DNA from: Hypholoma sublateritium FD-334 SS-4
Taxonomy: Eukaryota > Basidiomycota > Agaricomycetes > Agaricales > Strophariaceae
Direction of reading: 5' to 3'
Assembly: GCA_000827495.1 (NCBI GenBank)
Contig: KN817519.1
Span: 78,462-142,461 of the forward strand
Length of the DNA stretch: 64,000 bases
Positions within the stretch are counted from its first letter, which is position 1; each line of letters opens with the position of its first letter. Both the position numbers and the translations under genes were made by a program. Under the pieces are notes generated by a model. The model saw only the letters and a program-made list of their open reading frames with translations. It was not told the DNA's origin and searched no databases. Positions 14,038 to 25,340 of this stretch are shown piece by piece.

Positions 14038-15159
14038 CCGACCTTGGTCGGTTCTACAAGGTTCTACACTCTGTTGGACACTTACTATCCCTTTGGTGAT
14101 ACGTTGCCAAAGCCGGCTGTCTTTAAAGCTCCATATAATCCACCTTTTCAGTCTTGATGTCATTCCTTTCCCATCGCCTATATCATCTAATCGGAGGTTA
14201 ATAATACAACAACTCTGATGGTACACTCGTTTATGTTTTGTTGATGCAAACTAATATCTTAACATTCCTTGCTCTTGGAGGCATCCATATTGGACTTTAT
14301 ACGTGTCTATGTCTTGTATTAGTCGAAATTGTATCTTTACATACCATGAATTGGCAAGAAAAGAACTCAAAAACATGGTCATATGTACACTCCTGTTGGA
14401 CTCCATTGTAGTGTGGCCACTACTAAATGGTCATTATGTGGTAGTACCATCTAGGTCAATACTTTGCTCGAAGCACTTGCGAAGAACTACCGCGTCTTAT
14501 GTACCGGCGCACGAAATAGTACGCCGAGTCGCTGAATATGAGACATTCGTTTGACCCCCTGTCGCTTTTCGAGATTTACATATTTGTGTCCGACAAGTGT
14601 TGGACAAGTGTTTGAGATTTGTGGACAGTCATTTGAGCCCCCTTGCTGCTTGCGATAAAAAATAAAATATCCGAAGACTGGATTTATATATATATGGGGA
14701 CGCGCATCCTAATTCGAGTATACCCGCTGGCGAGAGAAGCGTCGACATGAATATTTGTTTCAGCAGGTGTATGATCACCCGAAGCACTTTACCCATCTAT
14801 ACCTTCGGAACCGACTGCGCGCACGAGAGCCGCATTGAGAACATAGGGGGCGGCCTGCAGCCAAGAAATCTCCGCGAATTATATGACACGTTGTTTGCAT
14901 GTTCCACACTTGTTTCGTGGAGGGCGGGTCGGGGGAGCGTGATTGGACCGGGTAGTTGCCGGTTGATATTGCCCGGTTCAATTGTGTCACGAACCAGTGG
15001 GAGCCTGTGACGCATTTCAAAAAATCTTATCGCTCCAAGGGTACTACTTGAGTCTTAACTCGCCTTCCCGCCCTGCTCAGTCCCTTTTCGCGACACCCTT
15101 GTCGCACCCAACTTCCATATAACCTTTTTATGGGATTTGCACACTGCTAAACAGAAAAA
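14038..15159. other. Long gene-poor gap between DCP2 and PRPP synthetase
   Basis: Holds the DCP2 3' flank and the PRPP synthetase promoter. Around 14544-14660 there is a degenerate direct repeat of about 35 bp with an 82-bp period (TTTGACCCCCTGTCGCTTTT versus TTTGAGCCCCCTTGCTGCTT) and a tandem GACAAGTGTT(G). A TATATATATATGGGG motif near 14685-14700 precedes an unspliced 87-codon open frame at 14747-15010. That frame has no recognisable domain. I cannot support a gene here. Confidence 0.45.
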
Positions 15160-16466
15160 ATGTTGAACGGCAGCGGGATCAAAGTCTTTTCGGGTGCGCT
15201 ACGAAAGGTTTACCCTTTGCCACAACCTAGAACTGACTGACCTGCAGGAACTAGCCATCCTGAACTAGCAGAGATCATTGCACGACGGTACCTCTCTTCT
15301 CCTCTATCCCATCCCACCAATGCCTTCCAGATCTTGAATGCAACATTCATTGACCTCATGCTGCAGCATTGGTTTGCCCCTTTCCAAGGCTGAAATCACT
15401 AAGAGTGGTATCGGCGAAACGAACGTCAGGATCGCCGAATCTGTGCGAGAGGACGATGTCTATATCATCAACACTGGCTGTGGTGCAGTGAACACAGCTC
15501 TCATGGAGCTCTGTATCATGATCCATGCCTGTAAAATTGCGAGCGCTAAGCGCATCACAGCGGTGATTCCTCTCTTCCCGTACGCACGCCAGGACAAAAA
15601 AGATAAGAGCCGAGCGCCTATTACCGCTAAACTCGTTGCGAACATGATCCAGAAGGCTGGTTGCGACCATGTCATCGTAAGTGGAGCGCGATAACGGCAA
15701 TTTAACTTACTCATAGTGTTAAACAGACTATGGACCTGCACGCCTCCCAAATACAGGGTTTCTTTGATGTTCCGGTTGACAAGTGAGTAGAATGTGCTTC
15801 TTATAGACTAGCCAGTTGACTAAAGGCTGTCGACCAAACAGTGTGAGGACTGCCGCGATTTTTATTTAAGCTGAAACCCAGCTGAAATAATGTGCAGCTC
15901 TACGCAGAGCCCTCGGCAATTCTGTACATTAGGACACACTTCAATGTGGATGAAGTGGTAATCGTTTCACCCGACGCAGGTGGCGCTAAACGGTAAGCGA
16001 CATTGGGCTGGAGCGAGATGGAGACTAACAATTCGGCAGAGCAACCTCGATAGCTGACCGGCTCGGGGTGGACTTTGCGTTATTCCACAAAGAACGGAAA
16101 AAGGCTAACGAAGTTTCGCGGATGGTGCTAGTCGGCAACGTGAAAGACAAAATAGCGATTCTTGTAGACGACATGGCGGATACATGCGGAACGCTCTGCC
16201 TAGCGGCATCGCATTTGACGGAAGCCGGAGCGACCAAGGTGTTCGGATTTGTGACACACGGAATTCTGAGTGGCAATGCGCTGCAGACGATCAACGACAG
16301 CAGCCTGGAGAAGCTGATTGTGACAAATACGCTGCCGCAGAATGGAAACCAGGCCAAGTGCAAGAAACTGGAGGTCATAGATATTGGGAAGGTGCTTGGA
16401 GAAGTGATACGGCGGAGCCATTACGGAGAGAGTGTGTCGAAGCTGTTCCATGAGGTTCCGTATTAG
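15160..16466 (+). CDS. Ribose-phosphate pyrophosphokinase (PRPP synthetase)
   Basis: Makes PRPP from ribose 5-phosphate and ATP for purine, pyrimidine, histidine, tryptophan and NAD synthesis. Start ATG 15160 reads [12 protein letters not shown]; an intron follows, then [13 protein letters not shown]. Conserved blocks appear in order: [18 protein letters not shown]; the catalytic flexible loop [50 protein letters not shown]; and the PRPP-binding loop [13 protein letters not shown]. The end is KLFHEVPY at 16466. Several short introns cut the first half; one lies directly before [15 protein letters not shown]. There is no long non-homologous insert, so it is a compact catalytic-type subunit rather than an associated-protein type. 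The kinase gene follows 225 bp downstream on the same strand. Confidence 0.95.
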
Positions 16467-16590
16467 GTAGAATAGCTTGATGTACGAAAGTCACGGATGA
16501 TAGCGAACTGGTTGGGTCAGATCTGCCCGGACGATTGGTTGCCACTACATGTCCTCTTTTGGAAGCACGTCTTTGGCGACACCCGAACTG

Positions 16591-16670
16591 CCTTCCTCCT
16601 CCCCAGCTCTTCTTTTTTTCCGTCCCCCACCTCCACGCCCATATCTTTATTTCTATGTCCTCTTGACCTC
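16591..16670 (+). promoter_or_regulatory. Pyrimidine-rich core promoter of the kinase gene
   Basis: A C/T-dominated tract (ccttcctcctccccagctct and onward) ends about 20 bp before ATG 16692. Pyrimidine-rich tracts just upstream of starts are common in fungal core promoters. No TATA box is seen. Confidence 0.45.
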
Positions 16671-16691
16671 ACACATCCACCAGGCGGACAA

Positions 16692-19600
16692 ATGCAAGGT
16701 AGGATTGGCCTTTTTCTCCCGCCCTCCGCGCCTCACCGTGTCCAGATGGCCATGGCCAACACATACCAAACGCTCAACCCCGTAGCCACCCGCAGCAATC
16801 CCAGCGAGCACCGAACACCGTCACCGTTGTCGGAATTCCCAGTGTCTCCATCCAGAACAACCAGCTCGTTGTCGGCGACGCCCAGACCTGTATGTCTATT
16901 CGCATCATACCCGCTGCCCTCACCAACCCTATCTAGCCTCGACGCGCTCTTACACCCCAATCAAGGTCCTCGGGAACGGCTCCTTCGGAACAGTATGGCT
17001 TTGCGATTGGCATGGAACGCTGCCTCCAGGCACCCCACTCTCGCCTATGCAGTGTGCGGCGAGTGCGCGTCCTCAGTACGCAGGGAAACGCTTGGTTGCG
17101 GTCAAACTGATGAAGAAGAGATGGGAAGGAGGCTGGGACGAGTGCAAGAGAAACAAAGAGCTTGAGGTGCGCTACTATGACTCTCTCAAATCTCGCTTAT
17201 CACGCTAACCGTCTGCAGTCTCTGCGCGCAATTCCATTTCATCCTAATATTATCCCCTTGTACGACTTCTTCGTTCTTCCAGACAGCAAGGAACTCTACT
17301 TCGTGTTCGAGTCTATGGAAGGAAATCTGTATCACCTCATCAAAACCCGTAAAGGTCGCCCACTCGCCGGCGGTCTTGTATCATCCATTTTCCATCAAAT
17401 CGCCCTTGGCCTCGACCACATCCACGCGAATGGCTACTTTCATCGCGACATGAAGCCAGAGAATGTGTTAGTCACAACTACCGGTCTCTTCGATTATACT
17501 TCCGTGTCGCCTGTTGCACCTTCCAATGCACCGCCGGAAAAGGACGTCATCGCTATCATCAAGCTGGCAGACTTTGGACTGGCTAGAGAGACCAACAGCG
17601 CACCTCCGTACACTGAATATGTATCAACGCGGTGGTACAGAGCACCTGAAGTTCTGCTGTACACTCGCGACTATTCGAATCCTGTTGATATGTGGGCGTT
17701 CGGTACTATCATGGCAGAGCTCGTCAACTTGAAACCTCTGTTCCCTGGCCAGGACGAAAGGGATCAAATGGCCAAGATATGCGAAATTCTCGGTGACCCA
17801 TCACATAGCTACGGCTTCGACCGTGATGGGATACAGATAGGTGGAGGTCCTTGGGTCAAGGGAAATAATATTGCCTCGTCCAGAGGCTTTGGATTTCCCA
17901 AGGTGAAACGGCTTTCTTCTACATATATATGCAGACAATTTAACACATACGCTCCAGATCGAACCCAAGAACATCTATGCACTCTTTAATGAGTCGGTGC
18001 CAGTGTCACTGATTGCTTGTATCCGCGATCTTTTGCGGTATGACCCTTCCAAACGATTGACGAGTCGACAGTGTCTCGAGCACCTGTACCTGCAGGAGAC
18101 TCTACCTCGCAACGACATTCCATTCCCATCCGCCTTGCAAATACCAGCAGCCCAACCATATGCTCCACATATCCCACCAACGACGTCGTACGTCAACGGC
18201 TCGCACTCGCATCCATCATTGGTATCCCCGCCTCACAGCATTCCACTTTCGCATTCGCATTCTGCTCAGAACTTACACCATCCACAGCAATATCCAAATA
18301 CTCCTATTACACATCATATACCTTATCCTACTCCTGCGCCCCAGCCTCATTTCACTCCGCCTCCCAACCCCATCCTTGCGCATAATGAATACCGACAACC
18401 CCCTCCGCTTAACGCAGCATGGTCTAATTCGCAGGGCGACTATCCCATGGATGTCGTACTGCCGCACGATCAATCGCTTTCATCTCAACATGTCAACGGC
18501 AATAGCACCGAAACGCTTGATTCTCCCATGGCGCAAGATCCTCCGCGACTCCCAGAACCTGTCCAAGATCCTACGAACGCGCATAAATCCAGCGGAAAAA
18601 TTGCGTTGCTGCCTTCAAAGAAGAAAAATCATGGCCGCTGGGCAGCTCTTTCTATGTTTGGTGGTGGCGATAAGTCGCATCACACAACTCTTCCTCCTGT
18701 GGACGAATCCAGCCCCGTCACTTTCCCACCAAGGAAACGTGCTCAATCCTCAAGCACCGACAGCAGATCTTTGCGGGACTCGTCGCCTGTTCGCGAAACG
18801 GCGCAAGAAGCACGTGATGCCAAGAAAACGTCCAGCTTAAACAAGAAGGAAGCGGAACGCCTGCACCGTGAAGCCGAAATGGAGAAACGCAAGTTGGCTG
18901 CGAGGAGTCAACGGGAGATGGCGAGGGCGGTCATGGGCAAGCGACAGCAGATTCTGCAAAAGAACGTTGGCGACGATATCGTGTGGGCCCCCAGTCCAGA
19001 ACAGCGTTTGGATGTCATGGAATCGAAGGGGAAAAGCCCTTCTTCTGGCCCTGTTCGGCGGGACCAAGGAAGTGGAATCAATGGATCAAAATCGCATACC
19101 ATTGGAGCTGCTGCGAGCCACTTTATGATGCCTCCGGATTCACATCTTTCGCCTCTGGAGCGAGAACGGGAGTGGAGAGGACCTTCAGAGCGTATCTCGA
19201 AAGTCCGACGGCGAGATTATGACGACGACCATTCAATGTCATCGTCGGACGTTCATAGCATCAGTCGCATGTCTTCGATATCATTCGCCACGGTGGACAG
19301 TGATCCTGGGCCTTCGCGGTTGCGCAACCGGCCTAGTCTATACAACATGAGTAGAATGACATCGCGATCTTCATTGCGGACTTCATTCGATGATTTCCCC
19401 CCCTCCGCCCGTTCTTCCCATTCATTCTCCATAGAAAGCCAACTAGCGCACGATTTCCGTACACAAGCGTCCGTTGGCTCACATCTATCCGGCAGCTTAT
19501 CTCCCCCACCATTACAGCTACTTTCACTCTCGCCGACCATGTCTCCTTCACTTTCCCCTTCGCCGCAGTGGATACAGGTTCAACATTACAAAGAGGATTA

Positions 19601-20024
19601 TCTTTCACATGCACAGTCGCCTCCGTACATATCCCTATCCCCAGGTTTCCATTCCAGTCATAATGGTCCTTATAGCCCACTAGACCTGAACAGCCAGCTC
19701 CCTCCACTCCCGCCCAGTCCATATGGCCTCCCCCCAAGTTCGTATGGATACCCGCCAAGTACAGGCCATACTCCAAAATCGGCCAAGTCTGTCATAAATC
19801 CGATGTTCAAAGTGGTGAGTTATAAATGGGACTCTACGGATATAATGGTTTCTGACCAGTCTATCCAGCCTCCGCTACCCCCTCCACCACTACCACCACC
19901 ACCACCTGGTGACCGAATACCATCGCCTAATATCCTTCCCCCGTTCTCTGAAATGGAAGCGGCAGCAGGCGGAGAACTTCCGCCTCTGTCGCCGATGATT
20001 TTCACCACGCCGGAAGATGCTTGA
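16692..20024 (+). CDS. Ime2/Crk1 (RCK/MAK)-type protein kinase
   Basis: CMGC serine/threonine kinase of the RCK family, which includes Ime2 of budding yeast, Mde3/Pit1 of fission yeast and Crk1 of Ustilago, linked to meiosis, mating and morphogenesis. I place the start at ATG 16692. A 2-codon exon (ATGCAAG) splices over GTAGGATT...GTCCAG, and a second intron (GTATGT...ATCTAG) brings the glycine loop [11 protein letters not shown] into frame. Then come [10 protein letters not shown] (catalytic Lys), HRDMKPEN, an insert of about 25 residues, [10 protein letters not shown], and the TEY activation motif in [16 protein letters not shown]. The C-terminal tail of about 650 residues is disordered, with Pro/Ser/His-rich stretches and a basic coiled segment near 18790-18960. 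The kinase domain is certain; the exact subfamily function is inferred. Confidence 0.9.
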
Positions 20025-20499
20025 TCTTCTGCTAGACACACTCTCTTGGGTTAATTTTTATCCTGGTTTACTTGTCACTTTCGTTGTTCTCTTTGGTCTT
20101 CGCGACGCTGCCACAATCATTATTTTTCCTCTGCCTCATCATCAAAACTCATTCGTTTACTCCACTGTACCCAGGAGGTTGTATCAACGGCATACACATA
20201 ATGAACCATTGGTTTACCCCTGTTTTCGTAGCCCTTTTAATTTGTCATTCTTCTCTAAGTATATTACTTACTTTCGCTTAGTTACATCACTCAGAGCCGG
20301 AAGCTACTCACCGTAGTAGACATTCAATATGTATTTTTATGCTCTCCACGAGAGAGGATGCTCAAAATTCAGATGAGTGGTGTATTTCACCCACAAAACA
20401 GTTAGCTTGCACATGTCAAGACGTTTAAAACCTTGGAAATCTCGCAGGTTTGGAAACCACAAATTCTATTTTCGCTAAAACAGGTGTATGGCATGTATT
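20025..20499. other. Convergent intergenic region
   Basis: Shared 3' flank of the kinase gene (+) and the NDUFS6 gene (-). AT-rich, with no splice-supported or conserved open frame. I see nothing further. Confidence 0.55.
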
Positions 20500-21260
20500 T
20501 CAAGCGTGGTGATGGGGATCTTGTTCGAACCGTATGCCGCTGAAAATGAACCGGGTCAGACTGGGATTAAAGTGCATCCAAATGGAACGAAGAAGCAGTA
20601 CACACCAGTATCTGTAAAGAGTAACGGCCGCCGTGTAAGCATCCATTCAGTCATTCCTGTCGAAAAGGATGCGAGAAGGGCAGATATTACATACCCGCAT
20701 GCACGAGGCCCAGGTTGATCCTGTCGGATAGGTGTAAGCACGATGGTAATGAAGGATTACGAGACGCTGGGAAGCAACAAGCGGCTCGGGCGTCACCCGT
20801 ACATACCAAGTTGATGTATACTTTGGGGTGTCCCAATGGGCCTCCTCCTAATCTCCGAATAGCGGTGGTGGCATACACGTCAGAGAACCGACCCAACAGG
20901 CCGTAATGCGTTGGGAGTAAACGGCGCGCACGCACCTCCGTCGCAGCTGGCTTTCCGACCATGGACGACTCGTATAGGCTCCTCCGCAATGAGCTCCATC
21001 GCGCTCAGAGGTACAGGTTGCAGATCCATATCTGTTTGTTCGAAACGTGGGCTGGAGCCAGGGCCAGGGCGGGGAGCCTGGTTTGTTGACCAAGTGGTAG
21101 GATAGTTGGGTGCTTGTCGCAGTGTGGCTGGTAGGTCCTTCTTTGGAGTGATGACTGCATCGTTGGCCTTGACGGCGACAGCAGAAGGCGCGCTGGAAGC
21201 AGAGCGCGTAATTGTCTTCAAAGCATTGGTCAAGTGCGGAAGTGAACGACGTCCAAGCAT
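20500..21260 (-). CDS. Complex I zinc-binding subunit NDUFS6 (13-kDa type)
   Basis: Accessory subunit of mitochondrial NADH:ubiquinone oxidoreductase that binds zinc at the matrix-arm junction. Five exons reconstruct it: 21260-20936, 20847-20807, 20720-20695, 20611-20606 and 20539-20500. They total 438 nt and give 145 aa. The N-terminus MLGRRSLPHLTNALKTITRS is basic and looks like a mitochondrial presequence. The core ELIAEEPIRVVHGRKASCDG runs into GGGPLGHPKVYINL, then DQPGPRACGYCGIRFEQD and the end PHHHA. Zinc ligands Cys, His, Cys and Cys are all present. The second Cys of CGYC exists only if a 6-nt microexon (ATACTG) is spliced in; reading through instead gives CGYW or an early divergence. 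Frame, ligands and GT-AG sites all fit this model. Confidence 0.92.
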
Positions 21261-21565
21261 GGTGTGTAGTCAAGTCAAAGTAAAGATTGCAAAAGTCGCC
21301 AACCAGTCCGCCTTCCTCTTTTGGAAATTGACCCCGCTTCTTTCCGTACGCCCAACGTCTCCCAAAGTTCGCCTCATGATTATTTAATGCACTCATTCTT
21401 ACAGGTCAATGAATCGTTCATGCATAGGCTATATATTTTATACAACATGGAGCTAAAACTACACTATCCAACAGATCTTATACAATTCAGAGCAAGTAGA
21501 AATACAAAACAATTGTCCCATGTCTAGTTTTACTCTTGGGGATACCCCTTTGCTCTGCGGAGCGC
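21261..21565. other. Intergenic region between HSP104 and NDUFS6
   Basis: Upstream region of the NDUFS6 gene and 3' flank of HSP104; both genes are on the minus strand. I see no conserved open frame or clear TATA box. Confidence 0.5.
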
Positions 21566-24500
21566 CTAGTCCATTTCTTCAATTTCGATGTCGTCGTCGC
21601 TGTCAAGGTCGTCAATGTCCATCGGCGCAGTCCCTTCGTGATTAGGCAGGATATTGATACGGTTGTGGGGCCCGTCGAAGCGAACACGGACTGTTTCACC
21701 GTCCAGAACTTGGCCTGACAGGATGAGCACCGAAAGTGGATTGAGAAGGTCGCTTTGAATGGTACGATTGAGCGGGCGAGCGCCATACGCGGGCGAATAC
21801 CCAGCGGACATGAGGTAGCTTTTACTCTCGGCGTCCACATCGAGTTTGATCTTGCGCTCCGAAAGACGCTCGTTGACTTCGCCGAGTCGAATGTCCACAA
21901 TTTTGAGCACATCTTTGTGGGAAAGCGCGCGCTGTAAAAAAATTGAGAGTCAGCATCGCCGATAAGAAACAAGGAAACTATGCTCACGAATATGACAATG
22001 TCATCAATACGATTGATGAATTCCGGTGGGAAATGGGCTTGAATTGCACCCATGACGAGCGACCTCGTCTGAGGATTGATAGGCCCTTCTGCCATTTCGT
22101 TGAGGTAAACGGCGCCCAGGTTAGAGGTCATCATAATAACAGTGTTGCGCATATCCACCACGCGGCCTTGCCCATCAGTCAGACGACCGTCGTCCAAAAC
22201 TTGTAGGAATAGAGTGACAAACTCCCGACACGCTTTCTCGATTTCGTCGATGAGGATGATGGAATAAGGTTTTCGCCGTATGTATTCGGTAAGTTGACCA
22301 CCAGCGTCGTGTCCAACGTATCCCGGAGGAGAACCGATCAAGCGTGAAATTGAGTGCTTCTCAGAATACTCAGAACCGTCAATCCGGATCATGGTATCAG
22401 GAGAATCAAACAACACAGTGGCGAGCTGTAATAGAATTCGCATCAGTACTCACGCCGGCCAAATATTGGAAAAGAACCTTACCGTTTTTGCCATGAGCGT
22501 TTTACCGGTGCCAGAAGGACCAGCCATCAAGAAACTGGCAATGGGTCGGTTCGGGTTGGAAAGCCCACTGCGTGACAAGCGAACTGCATTGGCGACTGCT
22601 TTCACCGCATCTTTCTGTCCGACTACATGCTCAGATAGAACCTTCTCCAGTCTCAACAGTTTTTCCCTCTCGGTAGTCACGAGGCGAGTGACGGGGATGT
22701 TGGTCCACTTCGCGACGATCTCGGCGATCTGTTCTGGAGAGACAGTATCCGTTCCACCGCCCGCTGCTGCATCTTCGGCAGCCTTCTTTGCCTCCAGCTT
22801 GTCGAGTCGAGTTTGCAGATCAGGCATGGCGTAGTAGCGAATATCAGACGCCGTCGCAAGATCATATCTATGAAAGATTATCAGCTATCAATCCAAAATG
22901 AAAAATAGAAGGTATGCTCACCGTCGCTCAGCTTCCTCAGCTTTGGCTTTCAATTCGTCCATTCTCCTTCGGACTCGATTTATCTCTTCTCCTCTGCTCT
23001 TTTCGTTTTCATAATTGGCTTTGAGAGGTTGCAATTGCTCTTCGACTTCGGCGATTGCTTTGCGAGCGATTTGGAGTCGTTCCGTGCTAGCAGCATCTTT
23101 TTCGCGCTCAAGAGCATGGATCTCGACTTCCAGCTCCAACTTCTTGCGCTGCAATTTATCAATGGCTTCTGGTTCGGTTTCGCGAGTGACGCGGACACTA
23201 GAAAAATTATGAGATAAGGCGGCAAGGAAGACAAGCTAAAGTAACTTACCTGGCACAGGCTTCATCTACTAAATCAATAGCAGAATCCGGCAGTCGTCTC
23301 GATGTCAGATATCGGTGCGCCAACGTCGCTGCGCTGATAAGGGCTCCGTCCAGAATGCGAACGCCATGATGTACTTCGTACTTCTCGCGAATGCCACGCA
23401 GAATGCTGATGGTCTCCGGGACACTGGGTTCGTTGACAATCACTTGGGCGAACCTACGTTCCAACGCGGGGTCCGTTTCGATGTATTTGCGATATTCGCT
23501 AAGCGTAGTGGCGCCAATACACCTCAATTTACCTCGAGCAAGGAGAGGCTTGAACAGGTTACCGGCATCCATACCTCCGCCCTCAGCCCCACGTCCAGCC
23601 ATGATGAGATGCAACTCGTCGATGAAGAGGATGATTCCCGGACCACCGTCCTCAGCGGCTTTCTCGACCTCGTTGAGAACCGACTTGATGCGCTCTTCGT
23701 ATTCGCCCTTGTACTTGGCGCCTGCCATGAGAGCACCCATGTCCAAGGAATAGAGGCGAGCGATGAGACTTGCTGGGACATCTCGGTTGACGATTCGTTG
23801 TGCGAGACCTTCAGCAATGGCTGTCTTTCCAACACCTGGTTCACCAATAAGAACAGGGTTGTTTTTCGTCCTGAAAGTAATTAAGATAAATAGATTGAAC
23901 AGTATTCAACAAACCATACCTTCTGCAAAGAATGCGCACAGCGCGTCGAATTTCGTTGTCTCGGCCAATTACAGGATCTATCTTGCCCTCTTCCGCAAGC
24001 GCGGTGAGATCGACCGCATATTTATTCAACGCGTCGAAACCTTGCTCTGCCGTTTTGGATTCCACTCGCCGGTTTCCCCGGATTTGCTCAATAGCGGTTT
24101 TTAGAGTCGCTTCCGTGAGATTGTTTTCCTTCAGCACGCTTGCTATTGACGGATCTTGAATAAGGGCAAGGAGGATGTGGTCTTGAGCGATGTACGAGTC
24201 GTGCATGGTTTTCTGCAAGTTATGCGCTTCGCGCAGGACCTTCAAGGTCGCGGCAGCGATGGATGTCTCATCGGGTGGAGGACTTTGTGTGGGGAGACGG
24301 ACAATGAGTTTCTGGACGCTTCGTCTAACATTTGCCTGTAAAGTTCAGCAATGAGTACCTACATACAGTTACGGGTGCACCAGCACGGAGCTTACTGGAT
24401 CGCCACCTGCTCTTGATACCACTGAGGCAAATAGTGGAGCACCCTGGCCTGAAGTGGGCGCCCCCGAAGTCGATGCCTCCGCAGAACCGCCATCGTTCAA

Positions 24501-24666
24501 CAGAACATGTGCAAGGTGAACGGGATGAACTTTTGAAAGTCAGAAGAAACCACATCGAAATATTACATGGAGACATACCTTGCGCATTAGCGTAGTCCTT
24601 CGCCAGTTGAATAGCGTCAGTCAGGGATTGCTGTGTTTTGTCGGTGAATTCCATATTGCTGGTCAT
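21566..24666 (-). CDS. HSP104: Hsp104/ClpB disaggregase, cytosolic type
   Basis: Hexameric AAA+ chaperone that threads aggregated proteins through its pore, working with Hsp70. Start ATG 24666 reads [20 protein letters not shown], with no targeting peptide. Domains in order: Clp N-terminal repeats (about 24650-24050); first AAA module with GEPGVGKTA, pore loop [10 protein letters not shown] and Walker [10 protein letters not shown]; a coiled-coil middle domain (about 23200-22920, e.g. [17 protein letters not shown]); second AAA module with GPSGTGKT, pore loop GYVGHDAGG and [10 protein letters not shown]; then the C-terminal small domain with [15 protein letters not shown]. The acidic tail ends DDIEIEEMD, an EEVD-like end of the kind that binds TPR co-chaperones and that marks cytosolic Hsp104 rather than mitochondrial Hsp78. 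Several short introns. A heat-shock-type promoter lies upstream. Confidence 0.96.
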
Positions 24667-24704
24667 GATGAGATTTTGTGGCGCTCAATGGAAATAGAAA
24701 GCTG

Positions 24705-24712
24705 CTTTATAG
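24705..24712 (-). promoter_or_regulatory. TATA box of HSP104
   Basis: CTATAAAG read on the minus strand, about 40 bp before the HSP104 ATG. A clear TATA box is typical of stress-induced fungal genes. Confidence 0.5.
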
Positions 24713-24802
24713 TAGAATGGGATCCCGTAGAACGTAGGTGCTTGCAGGAACACGAGAGGAATAGACTGTTCTAGTACCACCTCATAATGTCTCGATCCAC
24801 GA

Positions 24803-24810
24803 GAACATTC
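24803..24810. promoter_or_regulatory. Heat-shock element upstream of HSP104
   Basis: GAAcaTTC, an inverted pair of HSF pentamers, followed by an imperfect third unit (TTCtgGtA). It lies about 140 bp upstream of the HSP104 start. A TTCtaGtA half-match lies nearer the gene, at about 24771-24778. HSF1 control is inferred from these matches. Confidence 0.5.
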
Positions 24811-25340
24811 TGGTACCCACAAGTGATGTCATGTAAATTCGGCCCAAATCTACGCCACATAGACTTGACATACATAGACCTGCCAAAAGCGTGAACAGAT
24901 GGTCAAGATGTTTTCCCTGTGAAATGAGATGCTGCGCGATGAGACCCGAGATAATAGTGGGATGATCCAGAAGTTGGTGATGCAGGAACTTGGGAAGGGT
25001 CGCCCAGCAGACCGACGTTGGCCTTTAGTTGGCCTAGACTCCAGACCAAATATTACTTAATCCAGAAGGTATTCGATCGGCATACGGCCCATACGCGCCG
25101 TTGACCTGACAATGCAGAGCACTCCCTAAACCACTTCATATGGAATAGAACGATTAGACAGGATTGGGTGGATTGGACTGCGACATGAAAAATATAATAC
25201 AGCTTGTGTGCTTCCGACAGACTTGGGACAGGAAATGCCTAAGAAGAAGCGATTGTCCTTTTCCAAGATTCAACCTTCTCTTCCAAACATCTGCGCGCCT
25301 TTTCCTCGGTCTCTCTCGACATATTGTCTTTCCGACGGAA
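24811..25340. other. Intergenic region upstream of HSP104
   Basis: No recognisable gene, RNA or repeat. The short open frame at 25164-25403 lacks any conserved features and partly overlaps the end of the neighbouring pseudogene on the other strand. Confidence 0.5.

Noticed and set aside
14747..15010. 87-codon frame after a TATA-like motif
   Set aside because: No recognisable features or intron, and a composition like the antisense frame at the same place. Kept only as a note in the intergenic entry.
23315..23884. 189-codon open frame antisense to HSP104 (with others at 22391-22834 and 23391-23753)
   Set aside because: Lies opposite conserved AAA+ coding sequence and ignores its introns. Codon bias of the real gene keeps the opposite frame open. 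No domain is seen.
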